A stretch of DNA of 20,542 bases, from NCBI GenBank assembly GCA_001795035.1, contig MGMW01000082.1, forward strand, positions 1 to 20,542, written 5' to 3'. A model generated the notes under the pieces. That model ran no database searches. It was not told the DNA's origin and was given only the letters and a program-made list of their open reading frames with translations. The stretch is from Chloroflexi bacterium RBG_13_53_26 (lineage in GTDB: Bacteria > Chloroflexota > Dehalococcoidia > UBA2247 > RBG-13-53-26). This document shows positions 6,662 through 14,338 of this stretch, piece by piece; the first letter of the stretch is position 1, and the number at the start of each line of letters is the position of its first letter. Made by a program: the position numbers and the translations under genes.

Positions 6662-7876
6662 ATGGAAAGCCTAAAGGATAAAGTTGCTATCGTCGGAATG
6701 GGTTGCACTGCCTTCGGGGAGTTTTGGGATAAGGACCCCGTGGACCTCATAGTCGATGCGGCCACTGAGGCCTTTGAGGATGCCGGCGTCACGGCAAAAG
6801 ACATCCAGGCGGCCTGGGTAGGATACACCAATCAGGATAATGCCATGACTGGCATCATTCTGGCAAGTGCTCTACAGCTCCAGTTCATCCCAGTAACGCG
6901 TGTAGAGAACGCTTGCGGTACCGGTGCTGAGACCTTCAGAGGTGCTGCATTGGGGCTTGCCTCCAAGACCTATGACCTGGTGCTGGCCCTCGGCTGGGAA
7001 AAGATGAAGGATGCCGGGTTTGGGGGCATTGGCCAGGCATACCCCGGCAAATGGCATCCGGTCTACGGTGCCGCTCCCGAAGTCGGCGGGGCCGTGGCCC
7101 GGTACGCTCTAGCAGCAACCAAGTATTTTGCCACATACGGACTCAGTCCTGAAGAGGGCAAACGACTGCTGGCCAAGATATCGGTCAAGAGCCACTACAA
7201 CGGCTCCCGCAACCCCAAGGCAATGCTGCGTAACAGGATAACCATAGAACAGGTGCTGAATGCCCCCATCATAGCCTGGCCGCTGGGTCTGTTCGACTGC
7301 TGCGGAGTCTGCGACGGCGCGTCAGCGGCTATCATGTGCCGCACCGAGGACGCCAAGCATTTCCGTCCCAAGGGAGATTTCATTACCATCAAAGCTTCAG
7401 CCATTGCCTGTGGACCGGGGTGGGGCAAGGAGAGAACGAACTACCAGTACACCACCTGGGAAGAGACAGAGGCGGCCGCCAGGCAGGCTTATGCTATGGC
7501 CGGAATCACCAACCCCAGGAAGGAGCTCAGCCTGGCTGAGGTCCACGATTGCTTCTCCGTGGCAGAGATGATAGCCGTGGAGTCTATGGGCATATGCCAA
7601 AAGGGTCATGCCAAAGAAGATATCGAGTCAGGAGCATGGGAGCAGGGAGGCGAGATACCGATTAACGTCAGCGGCGGACTCAAGGCCTTCGGCCATCCGG
7701 CGGGTGCCAGCGGGGGACGTGAGGTATACGAGTTCTACAAGCAGTTCCAGGGCAAGGCCGAGGATCCCACTCGTCAGTTGAAGGACGTCAAGATGGGCTT
7801 GGCCCACAACCAGGGTGGTCATCCTGGCAACTTTGTATGTGGAATCACCATCGTTGGCGAGCCGCCATCTTCATAG
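6662..7876 (+). CDS. Thiolase family protein (SCP-x/acetyl-CoA acetyltransferase type)
   Basis: A 404-residue thiolase-fold enzyme predicted to make or cleave a 3-ketoacyl-CoA. The nucleophile lies in ENACGTGAE (C85). The C-terminal half has VHDCFS (H295) and the GGLKAFGHPAGASG box (H345), followed by AHNQGGHPG and a cysteine in VCGIT. So the catalytic set looks intact, unlike in the partner upstream. The sequence is closer to the SCP-x/lipid-transfer type thiolases used with DUF35 partners than to FadA. It starts with ATG 6662 behind AAGGAG that overlaps the end of the preceding gene (10-base gap), so the two are one transcription unit. The likely role is a complex with the DUF35-synthase fusion; the substrate cannot be read from sequence. 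Confidence 0.87.
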   Translation: MESLKDKVAIVGMGCTAFGEFWDKDPVDLIVDAATEAFEDAGVTAKDIQAAWVGYTNQDNAMTGIILASALQLQFIPVTRVENACGTGAETFRGAALGLASKTYDLVLALGWEKMKDAGFGGIGQAYPGKWHPVYGAAPEVGGAVARYALAATKYFATYGLSPEEGKRLLAKISVKSHYNGSRNPKAMLRNRITIEQVLNAPIIAWPLGLFDCCGVCDGASAAIMCRTEDAKHFRPKGDFITIKASAIACGPGWGKERTNYQYTTWEETEAAARQAYAMAGITNPRKELSLAEVHDCFSVAEMIAVESMGICQKGHAKEDIESGAWEQGGEIPINVSGGLKAFGHPAGASGGREVYEFYKQFQGKAEDPTRQLKDVKMGLAHNQGGHPGNFVCGITIVGEPPSS

Positions 7877-7894
7877 GAAAGCACAGCAAGGCCT

Positions 7895-7923
7895 TTCCTT
7901 TTGCTGTCTGTATACGCTATAAT
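7895..7923 (+). promoter_or_regulatory. Promoter of rplJ-rplL
   Basis: A perfect TATAAT lies at 7918-7923 with a weak TTCCTT at 7895-7900 (17-base spacer). Predicted start is near 7930, giving a leader of about 200 bases before rplJ. This would make rplJL independent of the upstream thiolase genes. Confidence 0.6.
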
Positions 7924-7929
7924 GTAGGA

Positions 7930-8128
7930 AAAGAAATAGAATTGTTGCCATAGATAGCAGGTGTCCCTAGGGCTTAAAGCGTTTGCCTGCCGAGGCATAT
8001 CAGTCAATCCTGGAACTGAACTGGTATATATCAAGCCCCGGGCAACGATTCCCGGGGTTTATCTTTTCAAGCTTGGCCAAGCAAGAAGCGGCAAGGCCTC
8101 TACTAGTAAGTTAAGTGAGGTAAGAGAA
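7930..8128 (+). promoter_or_regulatory. Ribosomal protein L10 leader region of rplJL
   Basis: The roughly 200-base untranslated stretch before rplJ is where bacteria carry the L10 leader, the RNA bound by the L10(L12)4 complex for autoregulation. Visible structure: a small TGCCT/AGGCA hairpin with a GCCG loop around 7983-7996, a GC-rich hairpin at 8036-8057 followed by a T-rich run, and the palindrome GCTTGGCCAAGC just after it. An open frame from 7961 through to rplJ is a by-product; it would place coding across these hairpins. Assignment rests on position and hairpins; a covariance-model match was not possible. Confidence 0.6.
8033..8067 (+). terminator. Attenuator-type terminator hairpin in the rplJ leader
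   Basis: CCCCGGG (8036-8042) pairs perfectly with CCCGGGG (8051-8057) across an 8-base loop, with A-T extensions, and is followed by TTTATCTTTT. It looks like an intrinsic terminator about 60 bases before rplJ. This fits transcription attenuation of rplJL in response to L10 level. Confidence 0.75.
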
Positions 8129-8653
8129 ATGATACGACAAAAGAAGGAAGAGTCTGTCAAGAAAATCGAGGAGATGCTCTCTACTTCCAGCGTAGTGATT
8201 GCCACCGACTATCGGGGGATGTCAGTCGGCGAAATGAGCAAACTGCGTCGCCAGTTAAGAGAGTCCGGAATTGAGTACCATGTGATCAAGAACACTATGG
8301 CCTCTCTTGCCGCCGAGAATGCCGGCAGAGAAGAACTCAAGGACTTGCTTAAGGGCCCCACAGCAATGGCCTTCGGCTATGGCGAGGTGAATGAGCCGGC
8401 CAGACTCCTGCTCGAATACATTCGTACATCCAGGGTTCCCCTCAGCGTCAAAGGCGGAATCTTATCCAAAAGGGCTCTTACACCTGAGCAGGTGACAATG
8501 CTTTCGACGCTTCCTCCCAGACCGGTACTGGTGGCACACTTGCTACGTCAGATGCAAAGCCCAATTAGTTCCCTCGTGGCAGTTCTCAGTGCCGAACTGA
8601 CGGCGCTGGCTCGAGTATTGCAGGCAAGAAAGCAACAATTAGAAGGAGGTTAG
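8129..8653 (+). CDS. rplJ: 50S ribosomal protein L10
   Basis: Stalk-base protein that anchors L7/L12 dimers on the ribosome (174 aa, usual length). It has the N-terminal RNA-binding domain (SSVVIATDYRGMSVGEMSKLR, then YHVIKNTMASLA, LKGPTAMAFGYG) and a C-terminal helix ending AELTALARVLQARKQQLEG that binds L7/L12. I choose ATG 8129, with GAGG at 8117-8120, over an upstream in-frame codon at 7961 that would run through the leader hairpins. It is 4 bases from rplL, with the rplL ribosome binding site inside its last codons. Confidence 0.96.
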   Translation: MIRQKKEESVKKIEEMLSTSSVVIATDYRGMSVGEMSKLRRQLRESGIEYHVIKNTMASLAAENAGREELKDLLKGPTAMAFGYGEVNEPARLLLEYIRTSRVPLSVKGGILSKRALTPEQVTMLSTLPPRPVLVAHLLRQMQSPISSLVAVLSAELTALARVLQARKQQLEGG

Positions 8654-8657
8654 ATCG

Positions 8658-9047
8658 ATGACAAAAGAGGAGATGATAGCCGCCATCAAGAATATGACTG
8701 TCCTTGACTTGGCCGAGTTGGTCAAAGCTCTCGAACAGGAATTTGGCGTCAGTGCTGCTCCCGTAGCCGTGGCAGGCCCGGCAACATTCGGTGGTCCGGC
8801 TGCAGGTGCTGCGGCAGGTCCGGCAGCCGAAGAGCAGACACAGTTCAGTGTCACCCTCAAGGAGATAGGTCCCAACAAGATCAATGTTATTAAGGCAGTC
8901 AGAGAGGTAACTACCCTGGGCCTTAAGGAGGCCAAAGAGCTTGTGGAAGCCGCTCCCAAGCTGGTGAAAGAGGGCGTTTCCAAGGAAGAAGCAGCGGCCG
9001 TTAAGGAAAAGCTCCAGGCGGCTGGAGCAACAGCCGAGATAAAGTAA
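8658..9047 (+). CDS. rplL: 50S ribosomal protein L7/L12
   Basis: Multicopy stalk protein that recruits translation factors (129 aa, normal). The N-terminal dimerisation part (MTKEEMIAAIKNMTVLDLAE) is followed by a flexible hinge rich in Ala, Gly and Pro (about residues 34-57) and the C-terminal factor-binding domain with KINVIKAVREVTTLGLKEAK. AAGGAGG at 8643-8649 lies 8 bases before the ATG. rpoB, which follows rplL in many bacteria, is absent: the next gene is on the opposite strand, so this is the end of the ribosomal block. Confidence 0.98.
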   Translation: MTKEEMIAAIKNMTVLDLAELVKALEQEFGVSAAPVAVAGPATFGGPAAGAAAGPAAEEQTQFSVTLKEIGPNKINVIKAVREVTTLGLKEAKELVEAAPKLVKEGVSKEEAAAVKEKLQAAGATAEIK

Positions 9048-9116
9048 TTCGGCACGGACTTCTAGGAATCGCCAGGAGCACCCAAAGGTGAGAGCACATC
9101 GGCAGCGGGTTGCTTT

Positions 9117-9755
9117 TCAGGAGGAAGAACGGTCCAATATGACCGTCTTTGTTTCCAGAGGAATATTCGCCTTGCTGATAGAAAGTTTGGGCTGAGGGAT
9201 AATATCCTTCAGCCCCAATTGTGTGGTGAACCTGTCTAGCGGTTCAAGCCATGTTACTACTTCCGTCCGGTAGTGCATGGGCACAACAATCTTCGGGTTG
9301 AGAAGCTTGGCTATGTCCGCTGCCGCCTTCCCGTCGATAGTAGATATCCCGCCAACCGGTATGATGAGTATGTCTACCTCACTAAATTCCTCTACCTGGC
9401 GTGCTGAAGGAACATGGCCTATGTCACCCAGGTGGCACAGTTTTATGTCATCTATCACAAATAGATAGCTGATGTTTTTCCCCCGGCTTGCCCCCTGCTC
9501 CGAGTCGTGGTAATTCCCAAGACCGATGAGAAAAACACCTCCAACCTCATATTCGCCTGGGCGGTTGATCACCCTTGGACCACCATTCACACCTGCCGAG
9601 TTGCTGTGGCCCGGGTGCGAATGGCTCACGGTGACGATGTTCGCCGCTGGCGTAGCCCAAGAATAGCCTATCTCTTCTTGATAGGGGTCTGTAATCAGGG
9701 TGCGTTCTTTACCCTTCACCCGAAAGCAGGAATGTCCTAGCCAGGTAATCTCCAT
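9117..9755 (-). CDS. MBL-fold metal-dependent hydrolase (UPF0173/UlaG-like)
   Basis: A 212-residue metallo-beta-lactamase fold protein. Its N-terminus (MEITWLGHSCFRVK ... LITDPY) is typical of the UlaG-like/UPF0173 family, whose members hydrolyse varied substrates and mostly lack known function. Metal-site elements: HSHPGH (residues 45-50), LGDIGH and MHYRTE. The first motif lacks the usual aspartate of HxHxDH (a glycine instead), which should affect the second metal site. No signal peptide, so cytoplasmic. Its ATG overlaps the TGA stop of bioY by one base (TGATG), so the two are translationally coupled. A link to biotin is not implied by the family. Confidence 0.85.
   Translation of the reverse strand: MEITWLGHSCFRVKGKERTLITDPYQEEIGYSWATPAANIVTVSHSHPGHSNSAGVNGGPRVINRPGEYEVGGVFLIGLGNYHDSEQGASRGKNISYLFVIDDIKLCHLGDIGHVPSARQVEEFSEVDILIIPVGGISTIDGKAAADIAKLLNPKIVVPMHYRTEVVTWLEPLDRFTTQLGLKDIIPQPKLSISKANIPLETKTVILDRSSS
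9125..9154 (+). terminator. Possible terminator for rplJL inside the 3' end of the convergent gene
   Basis: ACGGTC (9129-9134) and GACCGT (9141-9146) form a 6-bp stem with a 6-base loop, extendable past one mismatch, followed by CTTTGTTT. It sits in the last codons of the convergent MBL-fold gene. The stem is modest. No better terminator is visible between 9048 and 9116. Confidence 0.4.
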
Positions 9756-10411
9756 CAGACCTTCAGCCCACGATCACTGGGATATCTCGCCTTGTCAACC
9801 TCGCCATTGTACGAGCTCTTCGGCAACAGAGCAGTAGCAATGCTGGCCACCGCCGCAGCTTTGACGATATCAAGGTATATGAACGGTACAACCGCTAGCT
9901 GCATTGTGGTCAAAGGCCCCGTATGCATTACTGCTGCAAAATAGACGGCTCCAGCCAGGTGGATAACGGCTACACCAATCAGCATGAGCCCCAGTTGAGG
10001 CCAAAATCCCCTGGCTCCTACATATCTCTCAGTTAGCCTGCCTATCAGCAGAGCCGCCAAAACAAAGCCTACAAGGTATCCTACTGTTGGAACCTGAGCA
10101 AGATAGGCGAACCCACCATTCCAACCCTGAAACCAGGGAACGCCGCAGGCTCCAAACGCAATATACATCATCTGACTCATTGCACCGAATCCCGATCCCA
10201 GCAACACGCCACTAAGCAGCACTGCAAAAACCTGCCCGGTGATCGGCACCGGAGTAAAACCCAGGGGAATCCTGATCTGAGCAAAGAGCCCTGTAACACA
10301 AGCCATACCCAGAGCCAGGGCAATCTTCTGAGCCGTACTCAGCTCATGGCACCACTTAAAAGCTCCATATCTCCAGCTTCTATACTTCTCTGCATACGTG
10401 GCTATAGCCAT
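9755..10411 (-). CDS. bioY: Biotin transporter substrate-binding subunit BioY
   Basis: S component of an ECF-type vitamin transporter (218 aa) that binds biotin in the membrane. After a hydrophilic N-terminus of about 30 residues come roughly six membrane segments. Family motifs are visible: LGFTPVPITGQVFAVLLSG, then GACGVPWFQG with a GG-Y turn, and a late FIYLDIVKAAAVASIATALLP segment. The ATG (10411) has GGAGG about 10 bases upstream. No ecfA or ecfT genes are nearby, so it either works alone, as reported for some BioY proteins, or shares an energy module from elsewhere. No BirA-type palindromic operator is evident. It is first in a two-gene operon with the MBL-fold hydrolase. Confidence 0.92.
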   Translation of the reverse strand: MAIATYAEKYRSWRYGAFKWCHELSTAQKIALALGMACVTGLFAQIRIPLGFTPVPITGQVFAVLLSGVLLGSGFGAMSQMMYIAFGACGVPWFQGWNGGFAYLAQVPTVGYLVGFVLAALLIGRLTERYVGARGFWPQLGLMLIGVAVIHLAGAVYFAAVMHTGPLTTMQLAVVPFIYLDIVKAAAVASIATALLPKSSYNGEVDKARYPSDRGLKV

Positions 10412-10448
10412 CCTGTTACACCCTCCATTACGGACACATTAGCTTAGT

Positions 10449-10477
10449 ATATTATTCGATGCAGCGCCTACAGTCAA
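10449..10477 (-). promoter_or_regulatory. Promoter of bioY
   Basis: On the minus strand TTGACT (10472-10477) is followed after 17 bases by TAATAT (10449-10454); an overlapping TATACT lies 3 bases further on. The -35 sits between the pcm stop and bioY, giving a leader of about 30 bases. Confidence 0.6.
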
Positions 10478-10479
10478 AC

Positions 10480-11157
10480 TCAGCCCTCACTCCATGCCTC
10501 GTCGCCAATGAGAGGAACCCAGCGGCAAGGGCCAAGATCATGAGTAGTTGTGCCATGATCTTCCCTGACCACTTTCAATAGACTCTGCTCATAACGAGAA
10601 CCAACAGGGATCACCATGCGACCGCCGGTAGCAAGCTGGTCCAAAAGCTGCTGTGGAACATGAGGAGCACCAGCGGCAACAATTATGGCATCGTATGGTG
10701 CTTTGTGCTGCCAGCCCAACATCGGCTCCGCCAAATGAACCTCGACATTGACATAGCCCAGTTTCTCTAATGCTTCCTTCGCCTTTTTAGCAAGCTGTTG
10801 ATGCCTCTCTACAGTAACCACCCAATCCGCCAGCTCAGCCAGAATAGCTGCTTGATAGCCACTGCCAGTGCCGACCTCTAAAACCTTATCGTGTTCATTG
10901 AGATCCAGCGCTTCCGTCATCATCGCCACGATCAGTGGCTGAGAGATTGTCTGTCCCGCCCCGATAGGGAGTGGCCTATCCTCATACGCCACATGCCAGT
11001 AGGTGCTGGGAACGAACAACTCTCTCGGTACACGTGCCATTGCGCTGAGTACCCTTTCGTCTCTTATCTCACGCTGGAGGTGTTCTATCAGCTTCAGACG
11101 GGCTGCAACAAAGTCTGTCTCCAAAGGCAGTCTCCTTCTTAAGCTACGCGCCGACAT
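10480..11157 (-). CDS. pcm: Protein-L-isoaspartate O-methyltransferase
   Basis: SAM-dependent repair enzyme that methylates isoaspartyl residues in damaged proteins (225 aa from the chosen start). The family block GAGQTISQPLIVAMMTEAL precedes SAM motif I, LEVGTGSGYQAA (about residues 93-104), then VVTVERH (motif Post I) and YDAIIVAAGAPHVP (motif II). The C-terminal part has GGRMVIPVG. I place the start at ATG 11157: the frame extends to a TTG at 11208, but that lies right at the predicted transcription start and has no ribosome binding site. It is a separate unit between the MFS gene and bioY, all on the minus strand. Confidence 0.92.
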   Translation of the reverse strand: MSARSLRRRLPLETDFVAARLKLIEHLQREIRDERVLSAMARVPRELFVPSTYWHVAYEDRPLPIGAGQTISQPLIVAMMTEALDLNEHDKVLEVGTGSGYQAAILAELADWVVTVERHQQLAKKAKEALEKLGYVNVEVHLAEPMLGWQHKAPYDAIIVAAGAPHVPQQLLDQLATGGRMVIPVGSRYEQSLLKVVREDHGTTTHDLGPCRWVPLIGDEAWSEG

Positions 11158-11212
11158 GGCACCATACCCTGTCGTTCCTTTTGCAGGTACACAAGTCGCA
11201 AGGCCCAACTAG

Positions 11213-11242
11213 ATTCTAGTCTACACCGCCTTCCCCAGTCCA
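11213..11242 (-). promoter_or_regulatory. Promoter of pcm, overlapping a palindrome
   Basis: On the minus strand TGGACT (11237-11242), 18-base spacer, TAGAAT (11213-11218); predicted start near 11206. The -10 lies within the perfect palindrome ACTAGA-T-TCTAGT (11208-11220), which could be an operator or simply coincidence. Confidence 0.5.
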
Positions 11243-11289
11243 GTGTCGCATCAAGTCATTATCTGCCAATTCTCCAACCTCCGTGAGTG

Positions 11290-12858
11290 TCACGTCCCTG
11301 ATCTGACCTTATCGCTCACATTCGCCGTTTCCGACTCCTCTTTCGCAGGGCGTACTCGCATCGGCAGGATGATCAGAGTGACAGCCGACGCCGTGGCTAG
11401 AATAATGGCACCAACCAGCATTGCCCGCACCATGCCAGAAACAAAGGCCTCGTTTGCCTGATTGACGATCATCTGCGCCAGGGTCGAGTCTGGGATTTGC
11501 TGAGCCACAATATGTGCGCCTTGTATGCTGCTGCGAACTGCTTCAAAAAGCCCGGCTGGCAGGCCCACGTTGAGTGAGTCGATCCTCGCTACATACATGG
11601 AATTCATAATGGTGCCAAGTACTGCCACACCCAGAGCCCCACCCACCATGCGCGTAGTATCGTTCATGGCAGAACCAACGCCAGCTTTATTCACAGGGAT
11701 GGACCCCATGATGGAGTTCGTCGCTGGGCTCATTGTCGTCCCTATACCCAGCGACATAATGCACATGCCAACCACGATCTTGGCATAGCTCGTGTCCACT
11801 TCGGCCACCTCGGATAGGTAGAAGAGGCCCAATGCTGCAACAAGTATACCCAGGCCAACCGCAAACTTTGTCCCAATGCGCTGCGCGAGCCGTGCCGACA
11901 TTGCCGCCGCCACAAACGATGTGAATGCCATAGGTACCAGACGTATGCCAGCTTCAAATGGGCTGTAGCCCTGTACAGATTGGAAGTACTGACTGACAAA
12001 AAACATTGACCCCATCAAAGCAAATGCAACCAATGTCAGTGCCAGGTTAGCTCCGGTGAAAGACATGTTTTTGAAGAAAGCTATGGGCAGCATTGGGTTT
12101 GGTGATCGGACCTCCCAAAGGATGAATGCCACCATCAGGACTGCTGCAGCACCAAAGGCATAAAGCACGTTGTCAGCCGTCCAGCCATCAGCCCCCGCCT
12201 GAATGATGGCATACACCAGCGCAAACAGCCCCCCAATTGAGAGGATAGAGCCCGGCAGATCCACCTTCCGCGGATGTTCGTCCCTGGAGTCTTGGACAAA
12301 GAAGTATCCACCGATCAATCCGACCGCCGCAATCGGCACATTAATGTAGAACACTGAGCTCCAACTGAAGTGCTCCAGAAGCCACCCTCCGACAAGAGGA
12401 CCAATACCCAAACCCAGCGCAAAAACCGCGGCCCAGAGAGCAATAGCCTGGGCTCGCTCCTTGCGGTCACGGAATGTGGCCGTCAGAATCGAAAGAGTCG
12501 CTGGCATAATCATTGCGCCGCCAAAGCCCATCATGGCACGCATGGCAACAAGCATCCCTGTCGACGCCGATAGAGCCGCGCCCAGAGAGAAGCAGCCGAA
12601 GACTACCAGACCTGCCTGGAGCACTCTCTTTCTGTCTATTCGGTCGCCGATTGAACCCATGGTCAGCAGCAATGCCGCAAAGACCAATACATAGGAATCA
12701 ACGATCCACTGCAGTCCGCTGGCACTGGAGCCCAACTCTGTGGAAATGGAGGGTAAAGCCAGGTTCAGTACCGTGTTATCCAAAGCAATGACCAGCAGCG
12801 AGAACCCTAAGAATCCCAGGGCTATCCACCGTCTTCTATGCCATTTCGATTGCTCCAT
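11290..12858 (-). CDS. MFS transporter, DHA2 (EmrB/QacA) family, 14 membrane segments
   Basis: Proton-coupled multidrug-type exporter (522 aa). It starts MEQSKWHRRRW, and the first helix carries the family motif LDNTVLNLALPSI (motif D1 region). Loop 2-3 has GSIGDRIDRKRVL (motif A), and motif C appears as ALGLGIGPLVGGWL. The length and hydrophobic pattern fit 14 helices. The hydrophilic tail (RVRPAKEESETANV) is cytoplasmic. The open frame extends upstream to 13329, but that part would overlap the divergent Fe-S gene and has no family similarity; ATG 12858 has AAAGGAG about 9 bases before it. No regulator of the TetR or MarR type is adjacent, and the substrate is unknown. Confidence 0.93.
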   Translation of the reverse strand: MEQSKWHRRRWIALGFLGFSLLVIALDNTVLNLALPSISTELGSSASGLQWIVDSYVLVFAALLLTMGSIGDRIDRKRVLQAGLVVFGCFSLGAALSASTGMLVAMRAMMGFGGAMIMPATLSILTATFRDRKERAQAIALWAAVFALGLGIGPLVGGWLLEHFSWSSVFYINVPIAAVGLIGGYFFVQDSRDEHPRKVDLPGSILSIGGLFALVYAIIQAGADGWTADNVLYAFGAAAVLMVAFILWEVRSPNPMLPIAFFKNMSFTGANLALTLVAFALMGSMFFVSQYFQSVQGYSPFEAGIRLVPMAFTSFVAAAMSARLAQRIGTKFAVGLGILVAALGLFYLSEVAEVDTSYAKIVVGMCIMSLGIGTTMSPATNSIMGSIPVNKAGVGSAMNDTTRMVGGALGVAVLGTIMNSMYVARIDSLNVGLPAGLFEAVRSSIQGAHIVAQQIPDSTLAQMIVNQANEAFVSGMVRAMLVGAIILATASAVTLIILPMRVRPAKEESETANVSDKVRSGT

Positions 12859-12885
12859 CAGGTAAAGCTCCTTTCTTTCGTGGCA

Positions 12886-12915
12886 ATTATACATAACCTC
12901 AAAAAGCATAGCCAA
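12886..12915 (-). promoter_or_regulatory. Promoter of the MFS gene
   Basis: On the minus strand TTGGCT (12910-12915), 18-base spacer, perfect TATAAT (12886-12891). Predicted start is about 20 bases before the ATG at 12858. The divergent Fe-S gene starts about 150 bases further on; I see no equally good promoter for it. Confidence 0.55.
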
Positions 12916-13069
12916 ATCCATCCAATCGCCATCAGCCTTCTGATGATCGGGGTATGGCAGCGAAGTTGTTTGCATAGACACAGCCAATGGTGTAAAAAGG
13001 AGGCAACTTGCCAAACGGCCGCCTTTGGATGCAACACTATCACCATCCAGGGCTCGAACTGAGGACAGA

Positions 13070-14200
13070 ATGACGACTGAGAGTGACGTATACCGGGATT
13101 TACAGAGACATCTAGACAGGTTGCCCATAGGCTTGCCATCTGCGCAATCAGGTGTGGATATTCGCATTTTGCAGCACCTCTTCACTCCCGAAGAAGCCAG
13201 AATGGCGACACAGCTTTCCATGTTGCCGGAGCCTCTGGGTCGTATCCACAGACGCGTCAAGAAAAGTGGAGTATCTATTGAGGAACTTGAGCAGCTATTG
13301 GACCGCATGGTGAAAAAAGGCATCGTCATGTCCAGGGTTAGAGGTGAGAAAAAGTATTACAGCAATGAAATGTTGGCCGTCGGGATGTATGAACACCAGG
13401 TAGACCGGCTCACTGTAGACTTCGCCGAAGATATGCTGCAGTATCTTGATAAGGAGTTTGCCACCGAGCTATACCGGACCAAGATCCCCCAATTGCGCAC
13501 CATCCCGGTAGAAAAGAGCATCCCCCAGGAGCATAGCGTTAGCACCTACGACAATATAAGAGAGATTATCGGCGATATCGATGGACCGATTGTAGTAGCC
13601 AATTGCGTCTGCCGACAGGCCAAGGACATCGTTGGAGAGAGCTGCCGTCAGACTGACCTTCGCCAGACCTGTCTGATATTTCGAGAGTCGGCTCAGAGCT
13701 ATCTGGATATGGGGCTTGCACGCCCAATCACCAAGGACGAAGCCTTTGATATTCTTCAGAAAGCTGAACACGCGGGCCTCATTCTGCAGCCCATCAACTC
13801 ACAGCGGCCGCAGGCTGTCTGCTGCTGTTGTGGAGACTGCTGCGGAATCCTGATGGCTGCCAAGAAATTCCCCCGCCCGGCAGAACTGTATGCCACCAGC
13901 TACTATGCAGAGGTGAACGCCAAGTTGTGTAATGGCTGTCAGACCTGTGTCGACCAATGCCAGATGCAAGCTGCGGTGTGGCTCGGTGATGTGTGCCAGG
14001 TCAATCTTGACCGCTGCATAGGCTGCGGGATCTGTGTTGCCAACTGTACATCAAAAGCCATCCGACTACATAAGAAAGAGGTCGAGTCACTGCCTCCGAA
14101 GAGCACCGGCGTCATGTACAAGAACATCCTGTCCAGAAAAACCGGCAAGTGGCACATGCTCAAGTTGGCGATGAAGCGTCTGGCAAGGTTGCAAGTATAG
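13070..14200 (+). CDS. 4Fe-4S protein with an N-terminal winged-helix-like domain
   Basis: A 376-residue cytoplasmic protein. Residues about 25-105 look like a winged helix (FTPEEARMATQLSMLPEP ... LEQLLDRMVKKGIVMSR). The middle has CVC (C179, C181) and further cysteines, then the dense cluster CCCCGDCCG (residues 251-259). The C-terminus has two classic ferredoxin motifs, C287-x2-C290-x2-C293-x3-C297 and C316-x2-C319-x2-C322-x3-C326, i.e. two [4Fe-4S] clusters. Such proteins are common in anaerobes, but their partner is generally unknown; electron transfer or redox-linked gene control are both possible. I choose ATG 13070 (GAGG 5-6 bases upstream) over an in-frame ATG at 13025. It is divergent from the MFS gene. 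Confidence 0.82.
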   Translation: MTTESDVYRDLQRHLDRLPIGLPSAQSGVDIRILQHLFTPEEARMATQLSMLPEPLGRIHRRVKKSGVSIEELEQLLDRMVKKGIVMSRVRGEKKYYSNEMLAVGMYEHQVDRLTVDFAEDMLQYLDKEFATELYRTKIPQLRTIPVEKSIPQEHSVSTYDNIREIIGDIDGPIVVANCVCRQAKDIVGESCRQTDLRQTCLIFRESAQSYLDMGLARPITKDEAFDILQKAEHAGLILQPINSQRPQAVCCCCGDCCGILMAAKKFPRPAELYATSYYAEVNAKLCNGCQTCVDQCQMQAAVWLGDVCQVNLDRCIGCGICVANCTSKAIRLHKKEVESLPPKSTGVMYKNILSRKTGKWHMLKLAMKRLARLQV

Positions 14201-14304
14201 TATTGGCAGCTCATTCCGGCCTCGGGTTATTCTGGTATCCCAAATCTATTGCAGCGTTGTTACTATTAGTGTGGCCCTGAAGATCAGTATCCTATGTGCT
14301 ATAG

Positions 14305-14333
14305 TTGACAAAGACCGTCAATCATGTCATAGT
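14305..14333 (+). promoter_or_regulatory. Promoter of the SDR gene
   Basis: Perfect TTGACA (14305-14310), exactly 17 bases, then CATAGT (14328-14333) preceded by TG in the extended -10 position (TGTCATAGT). The predicted start is near 14340, which is the 5' edge of the inverted repeat described next. Confidence 0.7.
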
Positions 14334-14338
14334 TAGCC

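Noticed and set aside
7961..8128. In-frame 56-codon extension of rplJ
   Set aside because: Would translate the leader hairpins; L10 proteins begin at the ATG at 8129.
12859..13329. 157-residue N-terminal extension of the MFS gene
   Set aside because: Overlaps the Fe-S gene on the other strand, resembles no transporter, and a good ATG with a ribosome binding site lies at 12858.
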